A DNA stretch of 64,000 bases from positions 18,677,501 to 18,741,500 of the forward strand of contig JASXTE010000005.1 of NCBI GenBank assembly GCA_030280995.1. Reading direction: 5' to 3'. Every line of letters begins with the position of its first letter. The first letter of the stretch is position 1. This stretch comes from Hemileia vastatrix (Eukaryota > Basidiomycota > Pucciniomycetes > Pucciniales > Zaghouaniaceae). Under the pieces are notes generated by a model that saw only the letters and a program-made list of their open reading frames with translations, was not told the origin of the DNA and ran no database searches. The translations under genes were made by a program, and so were the position numbers. Positions 11,761 to 23,124 of this stretch are shown here, piece after piece.

Positions 11761-13284
11761 TGTCAGGCTGAGTTCAAGTATAGAGATGTGAATAGCTTGA
11801 TTATTCAGTTGTCTAGAATATTTTAATGCTACAGTATAAATTGAGTTTTCCAAATCCAATTAATTATTAAAATATAATTCAATATAATGGTCTCAGTAAT
11901 TTAATCTCATATATTATAAATGGTTACAGCTTACAGTTGGTGGAAAATAGAGATAATGATTTAAAACAATATTTAAAATACTTTAAAACTACAAATGAAT
12001 ATTTATGGTAATTGTGTGGTTATATTCGTAAAAGGTGATATAAAAGAGTATAGAATAATAGCCCAAACACTTCCTCCTTACATATCCATAAATACCTGGT
12101 GTCCACTCTTTGTTTCCCAGACCCATTACCCTGCTACAAACAGCCATTACACACCCTGAAAGCACCTCATTTTCCACTTCAAGAATTTTCACAGGCCTAA
12201 GTAACCAAAGGACTTTCCTCTTACAAAAGAAGAACCCTTTCACTAACAAAAGTACAAGAATAACACAGAAAAATCCATCAAAATATAAAAACAACCCAAA
12301 AACAACATATATGCATGTTATTCCTTAAATAAATCACTAAAAAAGGAAAGAAAAGAACCAGAAATAAATTGTAAATAATTAAGCACATTATTTTGAATTA
12401 AAACACTAATTATAATAATCTTCCCTGTGAAAATCCCATTTAAAATAACCAATAAAAACATTAAAATCCATTGAGAAACCATAAACAGATGTGAAATGTG
12501 GAGTCACTGAGTTCAGAGTCTTGTCAGGTGCTTTCATAGGTAAATCCTTGACTAAATAGGCAATTGTAAGTGTCATTTTGAATTCTGTGAGCTGATTTTA
12601 TATTAACTTATGTAATTAGTGCATATAATGAGGTCAATGCACTATTAATGCAAGTAGGACACTGAATAAGTGTCTTTTGCTTATTTTAGCACAATTAAAC
12701 ATATAGCGAATACAATGTGGGGGTAATTTAGCGTGAAATTACTAAATTTTTATTAATGAAGCTATGCATGCGGAATAAATGCAGGCAGCATAAGGCCAGT
12801 ACACACAAGCCATTTCTACCATAAAAATCATCAATTTTTAGAAGTCTTATTTTTAGAAATCTAAGTAGCCAAATCTGTTGTTCTGAATAGAGAAAATTGA
12901 TCTGTTTAGGCACAATTTAAATATAATTAAATTTATAGCACATATATCCAGCTTTTAAGTGATTTAAAGCACATTTATCAATTATTTCACTATAATAATG
13001 AAAAAAAACTTACTTTAAGACCACTTAAAAATTATGTAACTTTATTTCTAAGGTACTTAATATTACCCTATCATGTTTCAATTTAATATTAAGTACATAA
13101 TATCTATAAGAGGTGGGATATGCATGTATTTAAGGTATTCTAATGGCATATACCATAGTATATGACTTATTTCGCTTATGTATACATATTGTATACACCC
13201 ATTTATTGTCCCCATGTCTAATACATGTGTCTATCATATTCTATAAGCTTGTTTTACTGAGTCCTGGGAACGTCCAGGATGATA
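11761..13284 (-). mobile_element. Solo LTR, family A (Ty3/gypsy)
   Basis: A minus-oriented LTR starts TGTCAGGCTGAG and ends CCAGGATGATA (from CAGGCTGACA). It is collinear with the reverse complement of the E1 5' LTR. No internal region lies on either side. The flanks GAGTG (11756-11760) and GAGAG (13285-13289) look like a 5-bp target duplication with one substitution. The length is 1,524 bp. It is an old solo LTR left by LTR-LTR recombination. Confidence 0.85.
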
Positions 13285-13829
13285 GAGAGGCTTGTAAATC
13301 AAGAGAGAGAAATGTTAGAGGGAAGGGATGTATTTTCTAAAAACACTTCAAATATTATCAAGTTAAGTATTTGTTCAATGGAAAGTATTGCAATTTATAA
13401 AATCATTATTTGTTAAATTTAAAGTAAATAGTTCAATAAAGTTGCTGAATTGGGTAAAAGGTTGTGTACTTCCTAAGACTGGGTGGTCTCTATCCAGGTT
13501 ACCTTTTTTTTTTTTTAGTAAAATATTTTTGAAAGCATGTCAGAGGGACAGAAGACTTAGTTTGGCACAAAATAAGTTTAAATTGAGTGGGTTATTTCTA
13601 AAAAAAGTGTGACTCATATTTATGGGAGGGGACTGTACTCCACTCAGAAATAATATAATACCACTGTGGAATGAGCTGCAGAGAGTGCAGTATGTACACC
13701 TGGAGGCTTGTGCTATTGATAGAATCTGAGTACAAGGGAAAAAAATCAACCAAAATATATTAACTATGTAATAATAAAATCTTAATACTTATTTTTTGCA
13801 AAAATAATTTGGGCTCATACAACTGATAA
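13285..13829. other. Intergenic DNA, nothing recognised
   Basis: No gene. The frames seen are short and carry no motif. Confidence 0.45.
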
Positions 13830-15490
13830 CAGGTGCCAATTCCTATCTTAGGTTTAACTCATCTTTTCATCAGCTGTGCAGATTCTGCAAATCGTACACA
13901 TTGAACATTGAACACACCAGCTTGAATTGCATCTAGTCTGATTTTGTTTTGAAACACATAAGAATTTAGAGGTTTGAGCCTGCTAATAGGTTCTTTCAGG
14001 CTGAGTTCAAGTACAGAGGTGTGAATAGCTTGATTAGTCAGTTTTCTAGAAGATTTTAATGGTCCTATATGAATAATGTAGTACAAATCCAATAAGTAGA
14101 AAAATATAAATCAATATAAAGGTCTCAGTAATTTAATCTAACTAATGATAAATGGTTAATATTTTACAATTAGTAGAAAAATAGAGATAATAATTCAAAC
14201 ACTATTCAAAGACTTTAATAGTACTAATGAAATGTATTGTAATTGTAATGTTAAAGAATGTAGAATATAAGTCCAAAAACTTCCTCCTTTTATTCCCATG
14301 AATTCCCCAATGTTCCCCCTTGATTTACCAATCCTCTACTGGGCCAATGATGCCTCAAATTAGCAGTTACACATGTCCATCAACCTAAGGATTAACCAGT
14401 AATTAAAGAAGAATCATATCACATGCCAAAATACATAAATAACAAGTGTTTATCCATCAAAAATAGAGTAATAAACAAAATGAGAGTATATGTGTGTAAT
14501 TCTTAAAATAAAAGACTATATAAGGAAGAAAAAGTACTTAATATAACACATAATTTAGGGGGATAAGCAGTAGAAATTAAAGGGCTAAATATTTGAAGTT
14601 AATATGTGAAATCCCCATCCAAATATGACCAATATTGAATGAGAAACCCTTGAGAAATCTAAAATAAGACATGAAATGTGGGGTAGCTGAATGCAGTCTT
14701 TTTGAAGGTGCTTGCACGGGTAAATCCTTGACTAAATAGGCAATTTTAAGTGTGGTAGTGGATTATAGACCCATTCTTGAGGTTATTAATGAAATTAGTG
14801 CATATAATGAGGTCAATACACTAATAATGAAATTAGGACTCTAAATAAGCATCTGTTGCTTATTTTAGTGTGTTTCCTCATAGCGGGCATACAATGTGGG
14901 GGAATTATAGTGTGAAATTGCTAACTTTGCTAAAAATGAAGCTAATCATCTGGGACAAATGCAGGCAGCATGTGGCCAGTACACAGAAGCCATTTCTGGC
15001 ATAAAAAACATCAAATTTGAAAAGTGTTATTTTTATGCATTTGAATAGCCAAAGCAATAGTTCTAATTAAGACACATTGATCTTTCAGGGCGCATTTTCA
15101 ATAGTATTAAATTTATAGTGCATATATTCAACTTTTAAGTGATTTAAAGTGCATTTCTTATTTTTTCCATAAAACCATGAAAACAACAGCTTTAAGTCTA
15201 CTTAGAAATTCTTTAGCCTTATTTTTAAGGTTCTCAAGATTACCCTAACATATTCCAACTTAATATTAAGTACATAAGACTTATAAAAGGTGGATATATG
15301 CATGTATATAAGGTATTACAATGGCATATATTGTGTTTAATCATTAATTTCACTTATGTATACATCTTTTACGCCTTTATTTATTGTGCCCATGTGTACT
15401 AAATGTGTTTAAAATAATTTATGAGCAACTTTTACTCTGTCCTGGGAATATACAGGCTGACAAGTTCCATGTGCTTTTCTTTTTTCCAGG
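13830..15490 (+). repeat. Repeat F copy 1, split by a solo LTR
   Basis: 13830-13993 matches 18577-18745 (AGGTGCCAATCCCTATC through CCTGCTAGCAGG, allowing substitutions). It resumes at about 15463 after the LTR with AGTTCCATGTG against GGTTCCAGGTG in the other copy. Its nature is unknown. No protein is evident. Confidence 0.7.
13994..15462 (-). mobile_element. Solo LTR, family A, inserted in repeat F
   Basis: A minus-oriented family A LTR of 1,469 bp begins TTTCAGGCTGAG and ends ACAGGCTGACA. The 5-bp flanks GGTTC (13989-13993) and AGTTC (15463-15467) represent one target site: the uninterrupted copy of the host repeat at 18738-18745 reads GGTTC there once. A minus-strand TATA-like ATAAAAGGAGG occurs near 14285-14295. 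Confidence 0.9.
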
Positions 15491-16199
15491 GAAACAAAAT
15501 CATTTTATTTTTTATTTTTTTTGAATTTCCTTTTGAGAAGTCACTTTGTATTGTCTAGGCTATGCAAAGGTGTCTATCTCTTCTATTAAAAATCTTGCAG
15601 CTACAAGTTTTCATTTTCATTTTTAGATTTTACTTTTAAGTTGTGATTAGAAAAGATAAAATACTCTTGAAAGACTTTTTGGAGGGCACTTTCACCACAA
15701 AAAACCCCTGGCATTTAATAGTAGGTGCCAATACTTACATAACAGAAGCTATACAGCTGGACTGAAACTCAGTTGAATGAAATATATGGACTGACACCAG
15801 ACATGAGTTATTCACGCTATTGTTCAGGTGAGTATGTAAAACATTTCATATTTCTGAAAGCAAACCAATCAAGGCCAAAAATGATTTCAGTATTAAAAAT
15901 ATTAATTACTCAAGTGTTAAAACCATTAAAAGAGTCAAAATAGATTATTTATAGGAAGTACAAAATATCCATGAACTTTTTTTCTAAGTGATTTTATTAC
16001 AGAAATTTAGTACAACTAGTGACTAGATTATTAATACTATAAGGAGGATGTATGAAGCGTAGCTGTGAGCATAGACGTAATTTTTCGCAATCCATCCAAC
16101 TTCCTACCAGTACAAAACTTATTCAAAAAAAACCTCATCAATTTTCCACTCACAAATACGCACTTGCGTTGAATATTCCTGAATAAGAGTTAAATTCCT
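15491..16199. other. Intergenic DNA and 3' flank of the TPR-like gene
   Basis: No gene recognised. The last part follows the stop codon of the minus-strand gene and would contain its 3' UTR. Confidence 0.45.
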
Positions 16200-18091
16200 C
16201 TATTGACTTGCCCATGACTCATCAGTCAACAACATAAACAGATGGTGTGCGGCATCTCGATTTTTGACTGCGTGGGAATAGTTGCGCTTGACATTAAGCC
16301 AGCGAAGAAACCATACACGCAGATGTTTTGGAAATTGCTCGTGTGTATTCCAAGAGAAAGAAAATTCACTCCCCAATTCTTTCTGCGAATCTACTTCGTG
16401 TTGAAGTATACCTTGTTGTGAAGATGATGCAAATTGAAGGGCCTGCAAAAACAGATTATAGTTTCAACCATCTTTACATCATGGTTTACATAAGCAACAT
16501 ACCTCTGCGGCACGTTCAACACGGAACACTCCAAACATCAATCTGTATAATTTTTCATTTGAAGCGGTAAAATGATCTTGGACATCATAAGTTTTTTCAA
16601 TTGCACGGAAAGCGTCTGACTCCGCCCCTATGACAGTGTTTTGAATGTAAAGAAGTTGATCGATTTTGGCGAAAAGCTCACTGTGTTCACGTGGAACTCA
16701 CATTAACCTTGTATCTACACAAATATTTTTTAAAAGATATCCAAGTCTTACCTGCTACTTTGAAGCTCGAAAGAAGGGTTATTATCCATTGAAATTAAGC
16801 GAACCAACTTCTGTTTGGCCTCTACAAGATTACCAGTAGCGAAATCCAGCAAAGCCTGAATCCAGTAGTCATCGATTGAACGAGGGCGGATGGCTGGTGA
16901 AATTGTCCTACAAATAAAAAAATAATAATATTTGAACATTAATGATAATGAGCTGCGGCGTTTAAGTGAGAAGAGGAAAAAACAAACGCCATATATGTTT
17001 GGGCAGCCTCTACATCTCCAAGTCTGGCACAAGCCTGGATGCGACATAGGGCCCAAGAGTAGGGAAACTTTCCTTGTCTTGCCCATGAAAACCCCCAAGA
17101 CAATCCCAGAGCTTCAATATTTTCAACATATCGAATCACACCAGTCCAATTTTTTTCCAATTCACACTCGTGAATTTTTGCTTCGCAACGTTTCAAATGA
17201 TCGGCTTTGTCTAGTAAACTCTCGAACTCTTCAATCAGGTTAGGTCTCGCAGTCAAACTCAGTCTGCGATCAGGTTGCAATAGCTCAAGGACACGCATCG
17301 CAGAATCAGCTTTGCGATTTTCCAAGTGACAATGCGCCAAACATAAGACTCGAAATCTTAATCTACTTTCACGGTACGGACTGAGAAAGGTTGAACGAAA
17401 AGCATCCGCGCTGGCTTGAAATAAGTCAGCTTCAGCAGCATCGTAGTTACCTTCAAACACCCGTGCGTATCCCCGCAACTCATAATATGCTAGCTCAGTC
17501 ACGGTTAGGCGTGTTCCTTTGCCTCTGCGAGCTCGAAGTTCATCAATTGCAGCGGTGTAGATAGGAATTAAGTTCTATTTTGTAATAAAAGATTGTTAAT
17601 ATTTATCAAGCAGCAGATAAAAATTCAAAAATTCTCACAGAACACCCTTCGTCGTTTATTTCTCCCAAAGCTTGATCAAGGGCAACTTCTTGGGTTTTAT
17701 CCACTTCCCATTGCTCAGGTTCAATAACATTTCTCGGAGATTTAGGTTTTGACAACTGAAATTCCTTAGGCTCATTCTGCCTGTCTTCATCACGATAATA
17801 AATAAGAGAAGAAGGAGGTGATAAGCTTGTCAAGGTGGAAGAACGGGATTGGGGTCGATAAAAGGATAAGGAGCCTCTAGTCAAAGGTTCATCTGGACTC
17901 GGTTCCAAGTCTTGATTTGACTCATCAACTTTGGGGCAATCAGAAGCTAGGTTGATCCTTTTAATTGCCTCAAATCTTGCCAGAGCATCAGGCGAAACAT
18001 GGGGACTCAAAGCATCAAACTGGCGCTTCACGAAGCGCGTAGCCGGCGAAGAATCAGTAGCATCAGTTGGTGACTCTTCTTTTTGAGACAT
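16200..18091 (-). CDS. TPR-like helical-repeat protein, five exons (possibly DNAJC7-like)
   Basis: Proposed exons are 18091-17639, 17574-16988, 16907-16752, 16680-16503 and 16442-16200. They join in frame to 538 aa plus stop. Introns are 59-81 bp with donors GTGAGA, GTTTGT, GTAAGA and GTATGT and AG acceptors; alternative acceptors in intron 3 would give stops. The start MSQKEESP is the first ATG; an acidic, Ser/Pro-rich, probably disordered region fills exon 1. Exons 2-5 are alpha-helical with TPR-like signatures (YYELRGYARVFEGNYDAAEA, ALLDFATGNLVEAKQKL, KLYRLMFGVFRVERAAEAL). The spacing of the last two resembles the second TPR block of DNAJC7-type co-chaperones. The C-terminus (NRDAAHHLFMLLTDESW) could be a decayed J domain, but the HPD motif is missing. 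Higher GC and intact frames than the surroundings indicate a real host gene. Function is not assigned with confidence. Confidence 0.75.
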
Positions 18092-18576
18092 GAAATAAGT
18101 AAATTGAAGTAACAAAAAATTGTAGATTAAGGGGAAAAACCATTTTTCTTCTATAACTTTTGCTCTTTAATAATCCAAAGAAAAAAATAACTAATGAAAA
18201 GGCCGATCTTGCAAAAAATCAAAAACAAAAGAATAACGAAATCAGGAACTTCTTGAAAGCGATGTGTTCCAAATTGAAAATAATTTTTTATTGTTGTATT
18301 GGGTTTGCTTTTGGATTAAACATTATTGAACGAATTAAGCAACAATGGGGAAAACCTTTATAAGATGATATGGATTAATTTCTTTGTAGCGTTCTGAAAA
18401 TTATGGATTCACTCGTCACAATTGTTGTTACGGTTTAGAAATCTTCTTGCATTTGGATTTTTTTTTAAAAAAAAGTTTGTATCTCTACTAGGTAAGAGGC
18501 ATTTCTTTTAAAAGACCAATCAAAATCTTGAACTTAAACATTCTGGGGATAGAGGTGATATCACCAGAAAAAATCG
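18092..18576. other. Upstream region of the TPR-like gene
   Basis: It contains the presumed promoter. A 67-codon plus-strand frame at 18160-18363 has no recognisable motif and is probably chance. Confidence 0.4.
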
Positions 18577-18760
18577 CAGGTGCCAATCCCTATCTTTGAG
18601 TTGATTCAGTTCTAGCTCAGCTGTAATTCTTCTGGCAAGACCGCGCACTGAACACTGAACATGCTAACTCGCGTGGCATCAAATCTGAGTTATTCTTGTG
18701 TCACAAATGGATTAAGGAATGGGAACCTGCTAGCAGGTTCCAGGTGTTTTTTTTGTGGTG
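18577..18760 (+). repeat. Repeat F copy 2 (uninterrupted)
   Basis: It matches 13830-13993 plus the bases after 15463, so it is the empty-site version of that repeat. It includes CCTGCTAGCAGGTTCCAGG, which is partly palindromic. Confidence 0.7.
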
Positions 18761-19717
18761 TACGGGACTGTGTGCGTATGACTTACCATATAAACCTCAA
18801 GGAAAATTATAACGGGTTAAATGATGAAACCCTGAGGACTAAACTCGGAATTGATCAAAATAAAAGAAATCTTGAAAGTCAAAAATAAAATAAAAAGTAA
18901 AAAAATAAGTAGGTTTCACTTTAAAATATTCAAAATTTACGGTTAAGGGAATTCAATATGTATATAATTATTATGAAAAAGCATTAGGTCAGGTAAAACA
19001 GGAAAAATGATAGACGGTCTGGGAAATATCCTGCACCACCAGTTTTGCTCATTGTGAAACTCTTGGTGGATATAATTACTGAAAAGCGATACACCCTCAC
19101 TACATAAAAAGCTCGATTGGTTCTGTTATATACTTAACAATGAAAAAGTTGTGATAATTGTGCCCGCCAGCGTAACTTCTCATTGTCTATTTACGTCAAA
19201 TTTTAATTTCATATTTAGCAAAACTCCAAGCCAGACTTTCTTTTTTTGTGGGTCATTTTTTCGCCAAAGTAAGCAAAAGTTACCAAACTGTTCTTTTTGA
19301 CTTTTAAAGTAAATAAAATATATATTTTTTAATCATATCCTTGTGAAACTTATCCCTTTCTTTACAATGATTTCAATCACAATTTGATAATACCCTCAAT
19401 TTTTGAGGCCGAATTTCAAACATTTAGCAAAATTTAATGCCTTAAAAATATACCTTTTGTTAAGGGGTCCGAAACATTAGGTCAAATACTTCTCACTTTT
19501 GCAGGGTGCTGACTAATAATGATTGGGGGATGGAGTATTTGAATGTTGTGGATATACCCAAAAAGGGTATGTTGAGGGACAAAGATGCCATTTAAGTACA
19601 TCTCTCTTAGGAAACTGTATGAACTTGAAATAAAAATGACTAACTTGGTGCCAAACCTGTTATGTGTTTGAGTAGTGTCTACGCTAATGTTTGATACCTC
19701 CTATTTAAAGCTTTTAA
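18761..19717. other. AT-rich intergenic DNA, nothing recognised
   Basis: No coding frame or clear repeat copy was seen. Confidence 0.45.
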
Positions 19718-19880
19718 TTGGAGGTGTCAGTTCTTAAAATCTGCACTTAAGCTAAATGCAGATTTCAAACAAAATCAGCACTTAAATCTTGCAAATAGGG
19801 GATGTCAGTTCTGGAAAATCTGCACTTAACTTAAGTGTGGATTTCAAACCAAATCAGCACTTAAATTTTGCAAAAAACTC
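19718..19880 (+). repeat. Tandemly repeated terminal sequence of Harbinger-like transposons
   Basis: About 77-bp units start at 19718 (TTGGAGGTGTCAGTTCTTAA) and 19796 (TAGGGGATGTCAGTTCTGG). Each continues through CTGCACTTAA and ATCAGCACTTAAAT. A third partial start, GGGTGTCAGTTATG, lies at about 19894. The second unit matches the ends of the HARBI1-like elements at 7626 and 50483 in reverse complement. Confidence 0.75.
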
Positions 19881-20162
19881 ACTTATTTCAAAAATGGGTG
19901 TCAGTTATGACCTCAACTCAGCACTTTTTTCCCAATTTTTTTTTTCACAAGCACATGTTGGCCACACCATCTCATCCTTTCCCACCCTGTCCCTGTAACA
20001 TGTGACACCCTGACCTCCATCCCCTCATCAATCCTCAGCCCACACCCGTCACTTAGATTTGAAACATTTTATTACAACATTTTAACCATGCATGTTTTTT
20101 CCCTTGTTTTTTTTAGGTTTTCAGCCTCCTAATATCTTTTCTTGTAGCATACCAGTTTCATA

Positions 20163-20720
20163 ATGCCTCCCAGAAAATACAACACTTAAAAGACAACTCA
20201 AAAAAAGGCTTCATCACGAAGTTCTTCCCATAATGTGAGCCTCTCACCTGAGAAATCAAAGTTTGGACAGCTAAAAAAGTAAGATTATCTCATCATCATC
20301 AACTTCCTCAAAATTAAATCAAATTATGATGCATGTTTTAGATGTGAGAAGTCCACCCAAATTTAACATCCACCTTCATCAAAGCTCAATGGCCTCTTGT
20401 TGATGGCAAATGAAGTAAAAAAGAATACAAAAGGGAGAATAAACATCAATCCTAAGCAAATGAAGGAGAGGTTCAAAATTCATCAATCAAAATATAAAAA
20501 GGCTCATTTTGCTTCCACTTCCACTGGCTTTTGTATTGATGATGATTATATGGAGAATGAAAACACTACTGTTTCTAAAAATCTCAATGTCATGTGTCCT
20601 CTCTATGAGGAAATTGAAATTCTTTTTGGTTCCCAATTTAATTGTTCATCACCTCACCACCAATTTGCATTTCTAAATAGAGATAATTCAACAAAATTTT
20701 ATATCTGTTTGGAAAATTAG
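20163..20720 (+). pseudogene. Myb/SANT-like DNA-binding protein of a PIF/Harbinger transposon
   Basis: The frame begins MPPRKYNT at 20163 and continues to a TAG at 20718-20720, with stops at the ninth codon, near 20278 and near 20366. The clear part from 20397 reads as a Myb/SANT-like core: MKERFKIHQSKYKKAHF, then STGFCIDDDY, then MCPLYEEIEILFGSQ. This is the usual order in the companion protein of Harbinger transposases, which binds element ends and helps import or activate the transposase. It lies about 370 bp inside the terminal sequence at 19796, consistent with an element opening there. The matching transposase is not found downstream, so the element is partial. Confidence 0.7.
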
Positions 20721-20725
20721 GGGAT

Positions 20726-20875
20726 ACTCCCCCCCCCTGAATTTTATTGAGGTAAGGGGTGGGTATCACCAAAATTTTTCCAAGTCATCAATTTTGCATG
20801 TCAGATTTCAAAATTTGTCAATAACCTCCCCTGCATTTTAATGAAGTATGGGGTGCAAGACACCAAAAATTTAAT
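20726..20875. repeat. Two diverged copies of a short repeat containing a C run
   Basis: CCTGAATTTTATTGAGGTA (about 20738) and CCTGCATTTTAATGAAGTA (about 20830) start related segments of about 55 bp. Each contains GGGGTG and a CACCAAAA stretch. Confidence 0.55.
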
Positions 20876-20989
20876 ATAATTACATAAATTAATAAATAAA
20901 TAAATAAGATAAAACAGGGGGAAAAAACATGAACTAGAAATCAAGTTCAGTTTTGGGACCCTATTCCATTCATGGGTGCATTTCTGTGA

Positions 20990-21235
20990 CAAAACATGGA
21001 ATGTCAATTTTTGGGCCATGGGCATGACTTTAGAAGTAACTATTTTAGAGCCCTTGATTCTTTTGTTTGTCTGAAGGTAAAATACCCCATTGTTACTTCT
21101 CCTGCCCCTTGTTCATTTATCGTCCTTCTCCTCAATCTTCATGAGTGTTTTGTTCTTTTCTTTTTTGCTTTTATCATGAATTCTTGTTTTAACCCTCTTA
21201 AGTAGATAAATTTTTTATTAAGATATAGTACATGT
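20990..21235 (+). repeat. Dispersed repeat copy 1 (about 245 bp)
   Basis: It is similar to 21645-21895: shared order is GCATGA, GTTTGTCTG against GTTTGCTTG, TTCATGAGTGTTTT, and TATAGTACATGTT against TATAATATATGTT. The intervening 400 bp is pyrimidine-rich. Confidence 0.6.
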
Positions 21236-21644
21236 TTTCTGACCAGTTTTTTCCTTATTGCTTTCAATTTCATGCTATTTTGCCTTTAAATCACATATCT
21301 TATACTTTTTTTTACTGCTTCCTCAGCTCTTTTAAATCTTAGTCTCCTCCTTATCAATATTCTTTTTTAAGCTGCAGAAAAGCAAAACTTTCATGTTTTT
21401 TTTGTCCCCTCAATGAAACATCATATTATTTTTAGCAGTACATACCTTTTACTATTTCTCTGATTTTTCATTTGCCTAATGTCTTCTCTATCACCTGTCA
21501 TCCCCCCTGAATTTGAACCCCTCTTCTTCCTCATTAATCTTCTGTAATCTCTTGCTCTCTTATATTGTACAGATTGAAAAAAGTGTTAAATGTATCTCAA
21601 TATCAGGTTTATTACCCTATTCCTTAAATTGTTACATTTTCGTG

Positions 21645-21895
21645 AAAGCACATGGAATTTCACTTTTTGAGAAAAGAGCATGAATATAGGAGTAGAAATT
21701 TCAGAGGCCTTTCATTTTTTGTTTGCTTGGAATTAACATCTCCCTTGTTTATACCTTCTGCCCCCTTTTCATTCTTCTTCATCCACAATTTTCATGAGTG
21801 TTTTTCTATCTTCCTTTTTACTTTATTCTCATTAGATTTTGTTTACATCTTCTTTATTTGATAACTTTCTTATTATGATATAATATATGTTCTCT
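21645..21895 (+). repeat. Dispersed repeat copy 2 (about 250 bp)
   Basis: Direct partner of 20990-21235, about 35% diverged by eye. It may be a pair of LTR or transposon ends, or a local duplication. Confidence 0.6.
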
Positions 21896-22589
21896 TCCTG
21901 TTTTTATTTCTTATATTAACTTCTACATCAGCTCAAATTTAAAGATTTAAATAGGTAGAAATTATTGTCAGTTTCAAAATTTTCCAAACAAAATTAATTT
22001 AAATGAACTTAAATGTGTAAATAAATATACTTACATCTCAGCTAAAAACAATATGTATGAGAAATCTCTCTACCAAATTAAACTGTGCACGTACTATCAA
22101 GTTTCAAACACTCAATTCATATTTAATATAAACAAAATTAGATTGTACCCTGTGAAAACCAGTATACTCAGTGGTCAATGTGAGGTTATTGTAGAAGCTT
22201 TAGGTGGAGATAAATTTGCATTAAATCAAAGATAGATAATCATACCTGTTGTCACAGGATGAGAAACTAGTCAAGTAGACATTTAGTTGTTTTATTTATT
22301 TCTGGTTGTGACCCTGTGTGTGATTCCAGTACTCACCCTGTCCAGGCCCAGTTCAATATTCTCCCCCTTTCTCAGCACACATTTTAGCTCTTCTCACTAC
22401 ATTTTTACCTATTTTACATGATTAGCATATTGTTTTCTTCTTTTGAGATTTTTTTTACATATACTTCTTGCTTATTACATAGATCATCATTTTCTTTTAT
22501 TAGGTAATGAATTTTTTATCCAATGTTTTGTTGGCTAATTTTATTTCTCTTTATATGGGCTGTTTAATTTTCTATCCTGTTTAGTTAGA
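21896..22589. other. AT-rich intergenic DNA, nothing recognised
   Basis: No gene or repeat recognised. Confidence 0.4.
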
Positions 22590-23124
22590 AGAATGGTGAG
22601 GGAAAAGAGAGAAATTATTGAGCCATGTGACTCTCAAGAGGAGGAAGAAACAACCGGGTTTAGTGTCTTGTGGGAGGAGAAATTGGGGCAATTTTCAAGT
22701 TATGGAAGGAGGTTTAGGGCACTAGGGGTCTTTGTTAGGGGCAGTAAGGTAGGGAAGTGCATTGTGGGTTGATTTAAAAGAGTTAGGAGGTGGTATGGGG
22801 TGGTGTGGGATAGTTTAAAAGTGGAGAAAGGTGGTAGAGGTGTTTTTTAAGTGTAGTAACATTAGGAAGGATTGAGTGGGTTTTTTAGTGAGATGAGGGA
22901 GGTAATTTGGGTGTTTTGCTAGTACAAAAAGGTGGGTGAGGGTGGTCTGAGGCTGTTTTTGGAAGAAGGGAGGTATAGAAAGGTAGTGGGAGTGATTTGA
23001 AAGTGCAGTAAGGTTTTGTGGAGTTGTGGGGGTGTTATTTTAGTATAATAACATTAAAGGGATTTGGTGGGCTTGCTAGCAAGACGATGGAGGTAATTGG
23101 AGTGTTTTTAAATTATAGTAAAAT
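22590..23124. repeat. G/T-rich stretch with a degenerate duplication of about 190 bp
   Basis: The + strand is almost without C. AGTAACATTAGGAAGG...GAGGGAGGTAATT (about 22855-22915) recurs as ATAACATTAAAGGG...GATGGAGGTAATT (about 23042-23100). It directly abuts the E1 5' LTR. Confidence 0.6.

Noticed and set aside
12110..12328. 72-codon ORF
   Set aside because: Entirely inside a solo LTR.
18160..18363. 67-codon ORF divergent from the TPR-like gene
   Set aside because: Lys/Asn-rich in AT-rich DNA, no family motif; it lies where the gene's promoter should be.
18661..18888. 75-codon ORF with several Cys
   Set aside because: It falls in repeat F, and the homologous copy at 13830 does not preserve the frame.
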